DNA of 63,515 nucleotides from Paracoccus bogoriensis (lineage in GTDB: Bacteria > Pseudomonadota > Alphaproteobacteria > Rhodobacterales > Rhodobacteraceae). Positions 34,733 to 44,787 of the stretch are shown one piece after another. The first letter of the stretch is position 1. Each line of letters opens with the position of its first letter. The stretch lies in the NCBI RefSeq assembly GCF_019431455.1, contig NZ_JAHYSR010000021.1, positions 1 through 63,515 on the forward strand. Direction: 5' to 3'. The notes below the pieces were generated by a model that was given only the letters and a program-made list of their open reading frames with translations, did no database searches and was not told the DNA's origin. The position numbers and the translations under genes are program-made.

Positions 34733-34790
34733 GAAACATTACGACATTCCTCCAAATTTGCTTTGACATGTAATGTTTCCGGTGTATCAC
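34733..34790 (+). promoter_or_regulatory. Promoter and likely PaaX operator of the paaJABCDE operon
   Basis: A perfect 10-bp inverted repeat, GAAACATTAC (34733-34742) and GTAATGTTTC (34770-34779), spans a sigma70-type promoter: -35 TTGACA (34763-34768), 16-base spacer, -10 TATCAC (34785-34790). The right arm lies between -35 and -10, so a bound protein would block RNA polymerase. PaaX, encoded next door, is the likely ligand-controlled repressor (inference). Confidence 0.7.
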
Positions 34791-34846
34791 TGACCGTGCG
34801 GTCGATGAATAATCGCCGCCGGGGGACGAATCGGAGGAATACTGGA

Positions 34847-36052
34847 ATGCAAGACGCCTTCATCTGCGACGCTGTGCGCACGCCCATCGGGCGCTATGGG
34901 GGGGCCTTGGCCTCGATCCGGGCGGACGATCTGGCCGCGCTGCCGCTGCGCGCGCTGATGGAGCGCAATCCCGGCGTCGATTGGTCGGCGGTGGACGACC
35001 TGATCTATGGCTGCGCCAATCAGGCGGGCGAGGATAATCGCAATGTGGGTCGCATGGCCGTGCTGCTGGCGGGGATGCCGGTCGCTGTTCCGGGCACGAC
35101 CGTGAACCGTCTGTGCGGGTCGGGAATGGACGCGGTCGGCATGGCCGCGCGCGCAATCAAGGCGGGCGAATGCGATTTCGTCATCGCGGGCGGGGTCGAG
35201 AGCATGACCCGCGCGCCCTTCGTGATGCCCAAGGCCGAAAGCGCCTTTTCCCGCGCCAATGCGGTCTATGACACGACGATCGGCTGGCGCTTTCCCAATC
35301 CGGCGCTGAAGAAGGTTTACGGCACCCATTCCATGCCGGAAACTGCCGATAACGTGGCTGCCGATTACGGCATCAGCCGCGCCGATCAGGACGCCTTTGC
35401 GGCCCGCAGCCAGGCCCGTTGGGCCGCTGCGCAAGAGGCCGGGATCTTCGCGCAGGAAATCGTGCCTGTTCATGTGCCGCAGAAAAAGGGCGATCCGGTC
35501 ATTTTCGACACGGACGAACACCCGCGCCCCGGCACCACGGTCGAACAGCTGGCGCGCCTGAAAGGGGTGAACGGCCCCGATCTGACGGTGACGGCCGGGA
35601 ATGCCTCGGGGGTGAATGACGGCGCGGCGGCGCTGGCGATCCTGTCCGAACAGGGCGCCCGCGCGCAGGGCCTGACGCCCAAGGCGCGGATCGTCGCCAT
35701 GGCCGCCGCGGGCGTCGAACCGCGCGTGATGGGGGTGGGCCCCGCGCCGGCCGTGCGCAAGGTTCTGGCGCGCGCGGGCCTGACGCTGGACCAGATGGAT
35801 GTGGTGGAATTGAACGAAGCCTTTGCCGCGCAGGCGCTGGCCGTTCTGCGCGATCTGGGCCTGCCGGATGATGCGCCTCATGTGAACCCTCATGGCGGCG
35901 CCATCGCCCTGGGTCATCCGCTTGGCATGTCGGGCGCCCGGCTTGTCACCACCGCCATGTATCACCTGCACCGCACCGGCGGGCGCTATGCGCTTTGCAC
36001 CATGTGCATCGGCGTTGGTCAGGGAATCGCCATCATCATCGAACGGGTCTGA
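34847..36052 (+). CDS. paaJ: Beta-ketoadipyl-CoA thiolase
   Basis: 401 residues, a normal thiolase. It has the acylated Cys ([11 protein letters not shown], about 88), the His loop [17 protein letters not shown] and the second Cys [10 protein letters not shown], plus [11 protein letters not shown]. It is of the PaaJ/PcaF type (opening [19 protein letters not shown]). It would cleave 3-oxoadipyl-CoA to succinyl-CoA and acetyl-CoA, and possibly dehydrosuberyl-CoA as well. The start at 34847 has GGAGGAA upstream. It leads the paa operon, 14 bases before paaA. Confidence 0.9.
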   Translation: MQDAFICDAVRTPIGRYGGALASIRADDLAALPLRALMERNPGVDWSAVDDLIYGCANQAGEDNRNVGRMAVLLAGMPVAVPGTTVNRLCGSGMDAVGMAARAIKAGECDFVIAGGVESMTRAPFVMPKAESAFSRANAVYDTTIGWRFPNPALKKVYGTHSMPETADNVAADYGISRADQDAFAARSQARWAAAQEAGIFAQEIVPVHVPQKKGDPVIFDTDEHPRPGTTVEQLARLKGVNGPDLTVTAGNASGVNDGAAALAILSEQGARAQGLTPKARIVAMAAAGVEPRVMGVGPAPAVRKVLARAGLTLDQMDVVELNEAFAAQALAVLRDLGLPDDAPHVNPHGGAIALGHPLGMSGARLVTTAMYHLHRTGGRYALCTMCIGVGQGIAIIIERV

Positions 36053-36066
36053 AGGGAACGCACGTC

Positions 36067-37053
36067 ATGTATGCTCAGCTTGTCAAATCCGAAGGCGTCA
36101 AGTCGCGCGACGAGATGTCCCCCGAAGAGATCGCCTTTCAGGAGCGCATCGACCGGGGCGAGAAGATCGAGCCCAAGGAATGGATGCCCGAGGGCTATCG
36201 CAAGACGCTGATCCGCCAGATCGGCCAGCACGCCCATTCCGAGATCGTAGGCCAGCTGCCCGAAGGCAACTGGATCACCCGCGCCCCCACACTGGAACGC
36301 AAGGCGATCCTGCTGGCCAAGGTGCAGGACGAGGCCGGGCATGGCCTCTATCTCTATTCCGCGGCCGAAACGCTTGGCGTCAGCCGCGACGAGCTGCTGG
36401 AGCGGCTGCATAGCGGCAAGATGAAATATTCGTCGATCTTCAACTATCCCACCCTGACCTGGGCCGATATCGGTGCGGTGGGCTGGCTGGTCGATGGCGC
36501 GGCGATCATGAATCAGGTGCCGCTGCAGCGCACAAGCTATGGCCCCTACAGCCGGGCCATGATCCGCATCTGCAAGGAGGAATCGTTCCACCAGCGGCAG
36601 GGCTACGACATCATGATGAAGATGTGTGCAGGCACGCCCGAGCAGAAGGCCATGGCCCAGGATGCGCTGAACCGGTTCTGGTATCCCGCGCTGATGATGT
36701 TCGGCCCGTCCGACAAGGATTCGGTCCATTCCGCGCAATCCATGGCGTGGAAGATCAAGATGAATACCAATGACGAACTGCGGCAGAAATTCGTCGATCA
36801 GACTGTCCCGCAGGCCGAATATCTGGGCCTGACCATCCCCGACGAGAACCTGAAATGGAACGAGGAGAAGGGCGGCTATGACTTCAGCGAACCAGACTGG
36901 TCCGAGTTCTTCGCCGTCATCGCCGGCAACGGCCCCTGCAATGCCGAACGGCTTGGCGCCCGCGTCAAGGCCTGGGAGGATGGCGCATGGTTCCGCGAGG
37001 GCCTGATGGCCCATGCCGAAAAGGCCCGCAGCCGGCGCATCGCTGCCGAATAG
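36067..37053 (+). CDS. paaA: Ring 1,2-phenylacetyl-CoA epoxidase, catalytic subunit
   Basis: 328 residues. This is the diiron subunit that epoxidises the ring of phenylacetyl-CoA with O2. Iron-ligand motifs are present: E...[14 protein letters not shown] (about 97-112) and [13 protein letters not shown] (about 175-187). The protein is well conserved from [20 protein letters not shown] onwards. It acts with PaaB, PaaC and the reductase PaaE, all encoded next in order. Confidence 0.95.
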   Translation: MYAQLVKSEGVKSRDEMSPEEIAFQERIDRGEKIEPKEWMPEGYRKTLIRQIGQHAHSEIVGQLPEGNWITRAPTLERKAILLAKVQDEAGHGLYLYSAAETLGVSRDELLERLHSGKMKYSSIFNYPTLTWADIGAVGWLVDGAAIMNQVPLQRTSYGPYSRAMIRICKEESFHQRQGYDIMMKMCAGTPEQKAMAQDALNRFWYPALMMFGPSDKDSVHSAQSMAWKIKMNTNDELRQKFVDQTVPQAEYLGLTIPDENLKWNEEKGGYDFSEPDWSEFFAVIAGNGPCNAERLGARVKAWEDGAWFREGLMAHAEKARSRRIAAE

Positions 37054-37111
37054 ACGCCGAACAGAGACGGGCGCGCGCCGCCGCTCTTTGCCAGATCACC
37101 GGGAGGAACCC

Positions 37112-37396
37112 ATGTCCAGCGAATGGCCCCTTTGGGAAGTTTTCATCCGCGGCCAGCACGGCCTGAACCATCGTCATGTCGGCAGCCTGCACGCGCCTGA
37201 CGCCGAAATCGCGATCCGCCACGCCCGCGATGTCTATACGCGCCGCAACGAGGGCGTCTCGATCTGGGTCGTGCCGTCGAATGCGATCACGGCCTCGAGC
37301 CCGTCGGACAAGGGCCCGCTGTTCGAGCCGTCGAATGCCAAGGTCTATCGTCACCCGACCTTTTTCGACATCCCCGAAGAAGTGGGGCATATGTGA
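37112..37396 (+). CDS. paaB: Phenylacetyl-CoA epoxidase subunit PaaB
   Basis: 94 residues, the standard length. The family pattern is clear: WPLWEVFIRGQHGLNHRHVG and SLHAPDAEIAIRHARDVYTR. PaaB bridges subunits of the epoxidase complex. The start at 37112 follows GGGAGGAACCC. The stop overlaps the paaC start (TGATG). Confidence 0.95.
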   Translation: MSSEWPLWEVFIRGQHGLNHRHVGSLHAPDAEIAIRHARDVYTRRNEGVSIWVVPSNAITASSPSDKGPLFEPSNAKVYRHPTFFDIPEEVGHM

Positions 37397-38253
37397 TGCC
37401 GTCGCTGCCTGACGTGATGACGCCCGAAATCGAAAAGCTCGCCGCCGCGCAGGCGGGGCAGGGGGCTTCCGCGCCACAGGACCAGACCCGCGACGCGCTG
37501 TTCGAATGGCTGCTGCGGACGGGCGACAACGCGCTGATCCTGGGCCACCGCGTGTCGGAATGGTGCGGCCACGCCCCCGCGCTGGAGGAAGATATCGCCC
37601 TGGCCAATCAGGCGCTGGACCTGATCGGGCAATGCCAGCTTTGGCTGGGCCTGGCCGGAGAGGTCGAGGGCAGGGGGCGCAGCGCCGACAACCTGGCCTA
37701 TCTGCGCGATGCCGGCGCCTTCCGGAACCTGCTGCTGGTCGAACGTCCGAACGGCGATTTCGGCCATACGCTGATGCGGCAATTCCTGTTCGACGCCTTC
37801 CATATAGAATTGCTGGATGCCGCCGCTGCCTCGCCTGATGCGCGCATCGCCGAGATTGCCGCCAAGGCGAAAAAGGAAGTGGCCTATCATCTGGAACGCT
37901 CGGCCGATCTGGTGATCCGGCTTGGCGACGGCACCGCCGAAAGCCATGACCGGATGCAAAAGGCGCTGGACGCGCTGTGGTCCTATACGGGCGAGATGTT
38001 CCACGACGACGCCCATGACCGCGCGCTGGCCGAGGCGGGGGTGATCGCTCTGCCGTCCAGCCTGCGCGCCGCGTGGGACCGGACCGTGGGGCAGGTCATG
38101 GCCGAGGCGACGCTGCGCCTGCCCGGCGATGTCTGGCAGCACGGCCTGACCGGTGCGGGGGGCGGCAAGCGCGGCGTTCACAGCGAGCATCTGGGCTATA
38201 TCCTGGCCGAGATGCAGTTCCTCCAGCGCGCCTATCCGGGCGCGACCTGGTAA
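37396..38253 (+). CDS. paaC: Phenylacetyl-CoA epoxidase structural subunit PaaC
   Basis: 285 residues. It is a ferritin-like partner of PaaA in the heterodimer. It has LFEWLLRTGDNALILGHRVS, EWCGHAPALEEDIALANQAL and DLIGQCQLWLG at the N-terminus and HSEHLGYILAEMQFLQRAYP near the end. The ATG at 37396 overlaps the paaB stop; an adjacent GTG (37393) is possible. Confidence 0.93.
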   Translation: MPSLPDVMTPEIEKLAAAQAGQGASAPQDQTRDALFEWLLRTGDNALILGHRVSEWCGHAPALEEDIALANQALDLIGQCQLWLGLAGEVEGRGRSADNLAYLRDAGAFRNLLLVERPNGDFGHTLMRQFLFDAFHIELLDAAAASPDARIAEIAAKAKKEVAYHLERSADLVIRLGDGTAESHDRMQKALDALWSYTGEMFHDDAHDRALAEAGVIALPSSLRAAWDRTVGQVMAEATLRLPGDVWQHGLTGAGGGKRGVHSEHLGYILAEMQFLQRAYPGATW

Positions 38254-38257
38254 CGCC

Positions 38258-38776
38258 ATGCAGGTGCTGCCCGATACCGCACAGGTCTGGGATTGGCTGG
38301 CCCAGGTGCCGGACCCCGAGATCCCGGTCATCTCGCTGACCGATCTGGGCATCATCCGCGATGTGGCCTGGCAGGGGGACACGCTGGTCGTCACGGTCAC
38401 GCCCACCTATTCGGGCTGTCCGGCCACCGCGGTCATCAATCTCGACATCGAGACCGCCCTGCGCGCCCGCGGCATCGAGAAGCTGGAGCTGAGACGCCAG
38501 CTTTCGCCGCCCTGGACGACCGACTGGATCACGCCCGAGGGCCGCGAAAAGCTGCGCGCCTATGGCATCGCGCCTCCCATCGACGGGACGGCGGCGGATG
38601 GGCGGCTGGCGGGGCGCATCTCGCGTCTGGCGGGCAGGTCCAATCTGGCGATTGCCTGTCCGCGCTGCGGATCGAACGCGACGGAAAAGGTCAGCCAGTT
38701 CGGCTCGACCCCCTGCAAGGCCAGCTACCGCTGCACCGACTGCCTGGAACCTTTCGACTATTTCAAATGCATCTGA
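38258..38776 (+). CDS. paaD: Epoxidase maturation protein PaaD
   Basis: 172 residues. The N-terminal MIP18/DUF59 domain has VPDPEIPVISLTDLGIIRDV and TYSGCPATAVI. A C-terminal zinc- or cluster-binding tail has CPRCGS, TPCKASYRCTDC and YFKC. PaaD is thought to help assemble the Fe-S cluster of PaaE or the complex. The ATG at 38258 lies two bases after the paaC stop. Confidence 0.92.
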   Translation: MQVLPDTAQVWDWLAQVPDPEIPVISLTDLGIIRDVAWQGDTLVVTVTPTYSGCPATAVINLDIETALRARGIEKLELRRQLSPPWTTDWITPEGREKLRAYGIAPPIDGTAADGRLAGRISRLAGRSNLAIACPRCGSNATEKVSQFGSTPCKASYRCTDCLEPFDYFKCI

Positions 38777-38788
38777 GGAACGCACCCG

Positions 38789-39865
38789 ATGGCACGCTTC
38801 CACCCCCTGACAGTGACCGAGGTGCGGCGCGAAACGCGTGACGCCGTGGTCGTGACGCTGGAGCCCCGCCCCGAGGACCGCGCGCTGTTCAGCTTCACCC
38901 AAGGCCAGTATCTGACCTTTCGCCGCGATTTCGACGGCGAGGAACTGCGTCGCAGCTATTCGATCTGTGCGGGCCTGGACGAGGGCTGCCTGCGGGTCGG
39001 CATCAAGCGTGTCGAGGGCGGCGCCTTCTCGACCTGGGCCAACGAGTGCCTTGCGCCTGGCGACCAGATCGAGGCCATGCCGCCGATGGGCCGCTTCTTT
39101 ACCCCGCTGGATGCCGAAACCGCGCGGCATTATCTGGGCTTTGCCGGCGGGTCGGGCATCACGCCGCTTCTGTCGATCATCAAGACCGTCCTGGCGCGCG
39201 AGCCCCGGTCGCGATTCACGCTGGTCTATGCCAACCGCCAGATCAGCACGATCATGTTCCGCGAAGAGCTGGAGGATCTGAAGAACCTCTATCTGGGCCG
39301 CCTGTCGGTCATCCATGTCCTGGAACAGGAAGGACAGGAGATCGACCTGTTCACCGGACGCATCGACGCCGAGAAGATGGCGCATCTGTTCCGCGTCTGG
39401 ATCGACCCGAAATCCGTGGACACGGCCTTCATCTGCGGTCCCGAGCCGATGATGCTGACCATCGCGGCCTCGCTGCGTGAGCACGGGCTGAGCGACGAGC
39501 AGATCAAGTTCGAGCTGTTCGCCAGCAGTCAGCCAGGCCGCGCCAAGGCCCGTGCGGTCTCTGCCAGGGCCATTCCCGAAGGCGAGGCCGTGCAGGCCAG
39601 CATCACGCTGGACGGCACGACGCGCGCGCTGAGCCTGCCGCGTTCGGGCCAGACGATCCTGGACGCGGCTCTGGCCGCCGACATGGACGCGCCCTATTCC
39701 TGCAAGGCGGGCGTCTGTTCCACCTGCCGCTGCAAGGTGCTGGAGGGCGAGGTCGAGATGGCCGTCAATCACGCGCTGGAGGATTACGAGGTCCGCGCGG
39801 GCTATGTCCTGTCCTGCCAGGCCTTCCCCGTCAGCCAAAAGGTGGTGGTCAGCTATGACGAGTGA
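38789..39865 (+). CDS. paaE: Phenylacetyl-CoA epoxidase reductase PaaE
   Basis: 358 residues. It has an FAD-binding part (ELRRSYSICAGLDEG), an NAD(P)H-binding part (HYLGFAGGSGITPLLSIIKT) and a C-terminal plant-type 2Fe-2S domain (YSCKAGVCSTCRCKVLEG and SCQ near the end). It passes electrons from NADPH to the PaaA diiron site. Its final codons overlap the next gene. Confidence 0.94.
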   Translation: MARFHPLTVTEVRRETRDAVVVTLEPRPEDRALFSFTQGQYLTFRRDFDGEELRRSYSICAGLDEGCLRVGIKRVEGGAFSTWANECLAPGDQIEAMPPMGRFFTPLDAETARHYLGFAGGSGITPLLSIIKTVLAREPRSRFTLVYANRQISTIMFREELEDLKNLYLGRLSVIHVLEQEGQEIDLFTGRIDAEKMAHLFRVWIDPKSVDTAFICGPEPMMLTIAASLREHGLSDEQIKFELFASSQPGRAKARAVSARAIPEGEAVQASITLDGTTRALSLPRSGQTILDAALAADMDAPYSCKAGVCSTCRCKVLEGEVEMAVNHALEDYEVRAGYVLSCQAFPVSQKVVVSYDE

Positions 39866-40604
39866 CGCGATGCAGGTCCAGGATTACCTGGCCCAAGGGG
39901 GCGTGCTGACCGCGCCGGGCAATGTGCCCGCGCGCTATCGGGGCGAATTGCTGCGGCTGATGGGATCCTTCGTGGACAGCCAGCTTGCGGCCTCGGCCGG
40001 ATTTGCGGGCGCGATCAACTGGGCGCCCGGCATCAAGGAACGCATCGCCGCCAGCCGGATCACGCTGGAAAAGGCCGATCACGCCGAACGTGTGCTGGCC
40101 GTCATGGGCGATTTCGGCACCGACACCGCCCGCTATCAGCGCCAGCATGACTGGGCCGCGCGCGTGGCCCGCGACGCCGATCTGGGGCCCGCGCGCCAGT
40201 CGGGCGACATGCGGCTGTCGGTCTTTCACTATCCGCTGTCCGGCTGGACCGATGCGGTGGTGATGAACGTGCTGCAGGGTCTGGCGACGGGTGTGCAGAT
40301 GACGGAACTGACCCGCATCTCCTATGCCCCGCTGGCCGAGACCTTCCGCGAGATCGCCCCGCGTGAGGCGCGTCATGCCGCGCTTGGCCTTGAAGGTCTG
40401 GCGCGTCTGGCCGGGACCGACCCAGAGGGCGCGCGCGCCAGCATCGCCTATTGGACGCCGCGCGTGGCGGCGGGCTTTGGCCTGTCGGGCTCGGCGCGCT
40501 TTGCGACGCTGGCGCAGATGGGCCTGCGGCGGCGCGACAATGACACGCTGCGGGCTGAATGGCAGGCGCTGCTGGGCGAAAAACTGGCCGAATGCGGCCT
40601 GTAA
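39855..40604 (+). CDS. Extra PaaA/PaaC-family protein
   Basis: 249 residues, of the phenylacetic acid catabolic (ferritin-like) family, but it is neither the paaA nor the paaC of this operon. Helical segments with possible metal-site motifs are SRITLEKADHAERVLAVMGD and REIAPREARHAALGLEGLAR; the latter holds a clean ExxH. It overlaps paaE by 11 bases and is followed by paaZ, so it must be co-expressed. A role as an accessory subunit or as a second, uncharacterised oxygenase subunit is possible; none is established to my knowledge. An alternative start is ATG 39870. Confidence 0.75.
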   Translation: MTSDAMQVQDYLAQGGVLTAPGNVPARYRGELLRLMGSFVDSQLAASAGFAGAINWAPGIKERIAASRITLEKADHAERVLAVMGDFGTDTARYQRQHDWAARVARDADLGPARQSGDMRLSVFHYPLSGWTDAVVMNVLQGLATGVQMTELTRISYAPLAETFREIAPREARHAALGLEGLARLAGTDPEGARASIAYWTPRVAAGFGLSGSARFATLAQMGLRRRDNDTLRAEWQALLGEKLAECGL

Positions 40605-40630
40605 GACGATACGGAAAAAAGGACAGGACC

Positions 40631-42691
40631 ATGAGCATGACAGCCCCCCGCCGCCTGGAAAGTCTGATCGGTGGCCGCTGGGTCCGGGGCGACCGCGAGG
40701 GTCAGCCCCTTCTGGATGCGGCGACCGGCGAACTGGTGGCTTATATCGACGCGACGGGTCTGGACATGGCCCATGCGCTGGATTGGGGCCGCCGCACGGG
40801 CGGGCCTGCCCTGCGCGCCATGTCGTTTCACGAGCGCGCCGCGATGCTCAAGGCGCTTGGCCTGGCGCTGATGGCGCGCAAGGAAGAGTTCTACACCGAA
40901 AGCTACCGCACCGGGGCGACCCGCGCCGATGGCTGGGTGGATATCGAAGGGGGTATCGGCACCATGCTCACCCTCGCCTCGAAGGGGCGGCGCGAATTGC
41001 CCAATACGCGCGTTCTGACCGATGGCGATGTCGAGCCGCTATCCAGGGATCACAGCTTTTCGGCCCAGCACATCCTGACGCCGTTGCAGGGTGTGGCGGT
41101 GCATATCAACGCCTATAACTTCCCGGTCTGGGGGATGCTGGAAAAGATCGCGCCCGCGCTGCTGGCCGGGATGCCCTGCATCGTCAAGCCCGCATCCCAG
41201 ACCGCCTATCTGACCGAAACGGTCGTCCGCGCGATCCACGAGACCGGCATCCTGCCCCAGGGTGCGCTGCAACTGATCTGCGGATCGGTGGGCGACCTGC
41301 TGGATCATGTGACGGGTCAGGATGTCGTGACCTTCACCGGCTCGGCCTGGACGGGGCGCAAGCTGCGGACGCACAAGGCGATTGTCGAGAATTCGACCCG
41401 CTTCACGATGGAGGCGGACAGCCTGAACGCCTCGATCCTGGGGCCGGATGCGGGGCCGGGGACGCCCGAATTCGACCTGTTCGTGCGCGAGGTCGCGCGC
41501 GAGATGACGACGAAGGCCGGGCAGAAATGCACCGCAATCCGCCGCGTGATGGTGCCCGCTGCCCATATCGACGCCGTGCAGGACGCGCTGGTCGCGCGGC
41601 TGGCCGGCGCGACCCTTGGCCTGCCCGCCGCCGAGAGCACGCGGATGGGGCCGCTTGCCAGCCGCGATCAGCGCGACGAGGTCCGCGCCCGCATCCGCGA
41701 ATTGCAGGCGGTTGCGCGCATCGTGGCGGGCGACCCCGATGCCGTGCCCGCAGGCCTGGAGGCCGGAGCCTATCTGGCGCCCGTCCTGCTGCGCACCGAC
41801 GATCCGCTGAACGCATCGGCGGTCCATGATTGCGAGGCTTTCGGTCCCGTCGCCACGCTGATGCCCTATGAGGGCACGGAACAGGCGGTCGCGCTGGCCG
41901 CGATGGGCAAGGGGTCGCTGGTCTCGTCGCTGTTCACCAATGATCCGACAGTCGCGCAAGAGGTCGTGCTGGGCCTTGCCCCTCATCACGGGCGGGTGCT
42001 GATCGGAAACCGCGTCTCGGCCAAATCCTCGACCGGGCATGGCTCGCCGCTGGCGGCGCTGGTCCATGGCGGACCGGGCCGCGCGGGCGGGGGCGAGGAA
42101 CTGGGCGGGATGCGCGCAGTCAAGCACTACATGCAGCGCACGGCGGTTCAGGGGGCGCCCACGCTGCTATCGGCCGTGACCGGGCGCTGGTCCGAAGGGG
42201 CCGAGGCGCGGTCGGACATCCATCCTTTCCGCAAGTCGCTGGCCGAATTGCGCATCGGCGATCAGATCGTGACGGCCGCGCGCGCGGTCACGCAGGAGGA
42301 TGTCGAGCATTTCGCGCATTTCACCGGCGACACGTTCTACGCCCATATGGACAGCCAGGCCGCCCGCGCGAACCCGTTCTTTGACGACCGCGTGGCGCAT
42401 GGCTATCTGATCGCGTCCTTCGCGGCGGGGCTGTTCGTCGATCCGGCGCCGGGTCCGGTTCTGGCAAATTACGGCGTGGACAACCTGCGCTTTCTCGCGC
42501 CGGTCTATTTCGGCGACACGCTTCAGGTCCGGCTGACCTGCAAGGAGATCAACCCCCGCGCCAATGCCGAATATGGCGAGGTGCGGTGGGATTGTCAGGT
42601 GACGAAGCAGGACGGCACCGTGGCCGCGCAATATGACGTTCTGACCATGGTCGCCAAGACCTGGGGCCAGCGCGCGCAGGCGGCCGAATGA
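40631..42691 (+). CDS. paaZ: Bifunctional oxepin-CoA hydrolase / semialdehyde dehydrogenase
   Basis: 686 residues, a fusion. The aldehyde dehydrogenase (about 1-520) has [20 protein letters not shown], catalytic Cys in [11 protein letters not shown] and the Glu of [10 protein letters not shown]. The MaoC-like hydratase (about 545-680) has [20 protein letters not shown] and [18 protein letters not shown]. It opens the seven-membered oxepin-CoA ring and oxidises the resulting aldehyde. The start at 40631 follows GGACAGGACC. It is the last gene of the plus-strand operon. Confidence 0.94.
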   Translation: MSMTAPRRLESLIGGRWVRGDREGQPLLDAATGELVAYIDATGLDMAHALDWGRRTGGPALRAMSFHERAAMLKALGLALMARKEEFYTESYRTGATRADGWVDIEGGIGTMLTLASKGRRELPNTRVLTDGDVEPLSRDHSFSAQHILTPLQGVAVHINAYNFPVWGMLEKIAPALLAGMPCIVKPASQTAYLTETVVRAIHETGILPQGALQLICGSVGDLLDHVTGQDVVTFTGSAWTGRKLRTHKAIVENSTRFTMEADSLNASILGPDAGPGTPEFDLFVREVAREMTTKAGQKCTAIRRVMVPAAHIDAVQDALVARLAGATLGLPAAESTRMGPLASRDQRDEVRARIRELQAVARIVAGDPDAVPAGLEAGAYLAPVLLRTDDPLNASAVHDCEAFGPVATLMPYEGTEQAVALAAMGKGSLVSSLFTNDPTVAQEVVLGLAPHHGRVLIGNRVSAKSSTGHGSPLAALVHGGPGRAGGGEELGGMRAVKHYMQRTAVQGAPTLLSAVTGRWSEGAEARSDIHPFRKSLAELRIGDQIVTAARAVTQEDVEHFAHFTGDTFYAHMDSQAARANPFFDDRVAHGYLIASFAAGLFVDPAPGPVLANYGVDNLRFLAPVYFGDTLQVRLTCKEINPRANAEYGEVRWDCQVTKQDGTVAAQYDVLTMVAKTWGQRAQAAE

Positions 42692-42736
42692 AACTCCGGT
42701 CGCGGACGGAATGCGACGGAAGGGTGGAGCGGGGCC

Positions 42737-43336
42737 TCAGCGCACCGCCTTGATCCCTTCCAGAATCAGGGTGGTGGCCATGTCGGCATAATCCTCGCGC
42801 GAGATGGGGCCGCCATCCTTGAACCACATATAGACCCAGTTCATCATGCCGAAGAGCGACATCGTAACCGGCATCAGAAGCGGCCTTTCGCGGTTGTTCA
42901 GGCCCGGATTGATCTGGTCCAGCACCTGCGAAAAGCGCCGCACGATGGCGCGTTCCAAGGCGGTGATCGCGGCCTTCTGATCGTGCGACAGCGCGGCGGT
43001 GGCGTTCAACTGGACCTTGTGTTGATTATCCGCGCCCCGGTAATTTTCCAGCACCGCGCCGACCAGGCGGCGCAGACGCTGATCGGGGGGCAGGGCAGGG
43101 TCGTCCGCCGCGTCGATCGCGGCTTCCAGTTCTTCCAGATGGGTGGTGATGATCGCGAAGATCAGCGCATCCTTGCCGGGATAATAATGATAAAGCAGCG
43201 CCTTCGAGACCTGCGCCCGGGCCGCGACCTGCGCCATCGAGGCCTTTTCCATGCCCTGTTCGGCAAAGACCTCGGCGGCTTTGTCGAGAATGACGCGTTG
43301 CTTTTCTTCGAAATCCTGTGCGCGTGTTCGGGCCAT
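42737..43336 (-). CDS. TetR-family regulator of the paa genes
   Basis: 199 residues. An N-terminal helix-turn-helix (EVFAEQGMEKASMAQVAARA, then SKALLYHYYPGKDALI) is followed by an all-helical ligand domain. It resembles the PaaR regulators that bind phenylacetyl-CoA in beta-proteobacteria and Thermus. The ATG at 43336 was chosen over a TTG at 43354. It lies downstream of paaK on the same strand, after two hairpins, and converges on paaZ. Its likely target is the GACCGACCGGTCGGTC palindrome at 46081 (inference). Confidence 0.8.
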   Translation of the reverse strand: MARTRAQDFEEKQRVILDKAAEVFAEQGMEKASMAQVAARAQVSKALLYHYYPGKDALIFAIITTHLEELEAAIDAADDPALPPDQRLRRLVGAVLENYRGADNQHKVQLNATAALSHDQKAAITALERAIVRRFSQVLDQINPGLNNRERPLLMPVTMSLFGMMNWVYMWFKDGGPISREDYADMATTLILEGIKAVR

Positions 43337-43369
43337 GACGGTCAGCGTCCTCAAGGATCGTCGCAGAAG

Positions 43370-43392
43370 AAAGGGGGCGTTCGGCCCCCTTT
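43370..43392 (-). terminator. Rho-independent-like terminator after paaK
   Basis: A perfect 9-bp stem AAAGGGGGC / GCCCCCTTT with a five-base loop, read on the minus strand and ending in TTTCTTC. It should end most paaGIK transcripts, about 35 bases before the TetR start codon. Confidence 0.65.
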
Positions 43393-43409
43393 GCGGATTT
43401 AGCCTGTGG

Positions 43410-43433
43410 CCGGGGCGGTGTCACCCGCCCCGG
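43410..43433 (-). terminator. Second hairpin directly after paaK
   Basis: CCGGGGCGG and CCGCCCCGG, a perfect 9-bp stem with a six-base loop, 12 bases after the paaK stop. It has no T-run, so it is probably an mRNA-stabilising or reinforcing hairpin. Confidence 0.55.
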
Positions 43434-43444
43434 TTGCCCGCGGT

Positions 43445-44755
43445 TCAGACCTTGGGCCGGTTGTCCAGAACGCGCCTGGCCTTGCCTTCGGAACGGGCAA
43501 TCGCATTCGGGTCGCGAACCTCGATCCGGGTCGAGACGCCGACCACCGACTTGATGTGATGGGCCAGTTCCTTGGCGGAGGTGGCGCGGGCATCCTGGGT
43601 CGCCATGTCCGGGTTGCATTCGACATGGACGATCATGCTGTCCATGCGACCCGTGCGTGTCAGTTCGATCTGGAAATGGGGGGCGAGGCCCTGGCATTTC
43701 AGGATCTGCTCTTCGATCTGGGTCGGAAAGACGTTGACGCCGCGCAGGATGATCATGTCGTCGCTGCGGCCGGTGATCTTCTCGATCCGGCGCATGGACC
43801 GCGCGGTGCCGGGCAGCAGCCGCGTCAGATCGCGCGTGCGATAGCGCACCATGGGCAGACCTTCCTTGGTCAGCGTGGTCAGGACCAGCTCGCCCATCTG
43901 GCCGTCGGGCAGCACCTCGCCCGTCACCGGGTCGATGATCTCGGGGTAGAAGTGGTCTTCCCAGAGATGCAGCCCGTCCTTCGTCTCGACGCATTCCTGC
44001 GCGACGCCCGGTCCCATCACCTCGGACAGGCCGTAGATGTCCACGGCCTGCATGTTGAAGGCCTGCTCGATTTCCTCGCGCATGGCGTTGGTCCAGGGTT
44101 CGGCGCCGAAGATGCCGACCTCGAGGCTGCTTTCGCGCGGGTCCAGGCCCTGGCGGCGGAACTCGTCCAGGATCGACAGCATGTAGCTGGGCGTGACCAT
44201 GATGATCCGAGGCTTGAAATCGTCGATCAGCGTGACCTGACGTTCGGTCATCCCGCCCGAGATCGGCACGACCGTGCAGCCAAGCCGCTCGGCGCCGTAA
44301 TGCGCGCCAAGACCGCCCGTGAACAGCCCGTAGCCATAGGCATTGTGCAGGATGTCGCCCGGACGCCCGCCTGCCGCCCGGATCGAGCGTGCGACCAGGT
44401 TCGCCCAGTGCTCGATATCGGCGGCCGTGTAGCCCACGACGGTCGGCTTGCCGGTCGTCCCCGATGATCCGTGGATGCGCACCAGCTTTTCGCGCGGGAC
44501 GGCGAACATGCCAAAGGGGTAGGTGTCGCGCAGATCCTGTTTCACCGTAAAGGGGAACCTGGCGATGTCGTCCAGCGCCTTCAGATCCTCGGGATGGACG
44601 CCATGCGCGTCAAAGCGCGCGCGGTAGAAATCCGAGTTCTCGTAGCAGTGTTTCAGCGACCGCTTCATGCGGTGGAATTGCAGCGCCTCGATCTCATCGC
44701 GCGAGGCGATCTCGATCGGGTCGAGGCTGTCTTTCGGCGGTGTCAGGTTCTTCAC
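43445..44755 (-). CDS. paaK: Phenylacetate-CoA ligase
   Basis: 436 residues from a GTG start at 44755, chosen because GGGAGG lies seven bases before it; ATG codons further upstream lack a site. The AMP-forming ligase motifs are visible: the P-loop-like IHGSSGTTGKPTVVGYTAAD, YGYGLFTGGLGAHYGAERLG, and the C-terminal GRSDDMIILRGVNVFPTQIE. It makes phenylacetyl-CoA from phenylacetate, CoA and ATP. It is the last enzyme gene of the paaG-paaI-paaK operon. Confidence 0.94.
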   Translation of the reverse strand: MKNLTPPKDSLDPIEIASRDEIEALQFHRMKRSLKHCYENSDFYRARFDAHGVHPEDLKALDDIARFPFTVKQDLRDTYPFGMFAVPREKLVRIHGSSGTTGKPTVVGYTAADIEHWANLVARSIRAAGGRPGDILHNAYGYGLFTGGLGAHYGAERLGCTVVPISGGMTERQVTLIDDFKPRIIMVTPSYMLSILDEFRRQGLDPRESSLEVGIFGAEPWTNAMREEIEQAFNMQAVDIYGLSEVMGPGVAQECVETKDGLHLWEDHFYPEIIDPVTGEVLPDGQMGELVLTTLTKEGLPMVRYRTRDLTRLLPGTARSMRRIEKITGRSDDMIILRGVNVFPTQIEEQILKCQGLAPHFQIELTRTGRMDSMIVHVECNPDMATQDARATSAKELAHHIKSVVGVSTRIEVRDPNAIARSEGKARRVLDNRPKV

Positions 44756-44787
44756 GATATCCTCCCTGGAGAATGGCGCGCGGGGCA

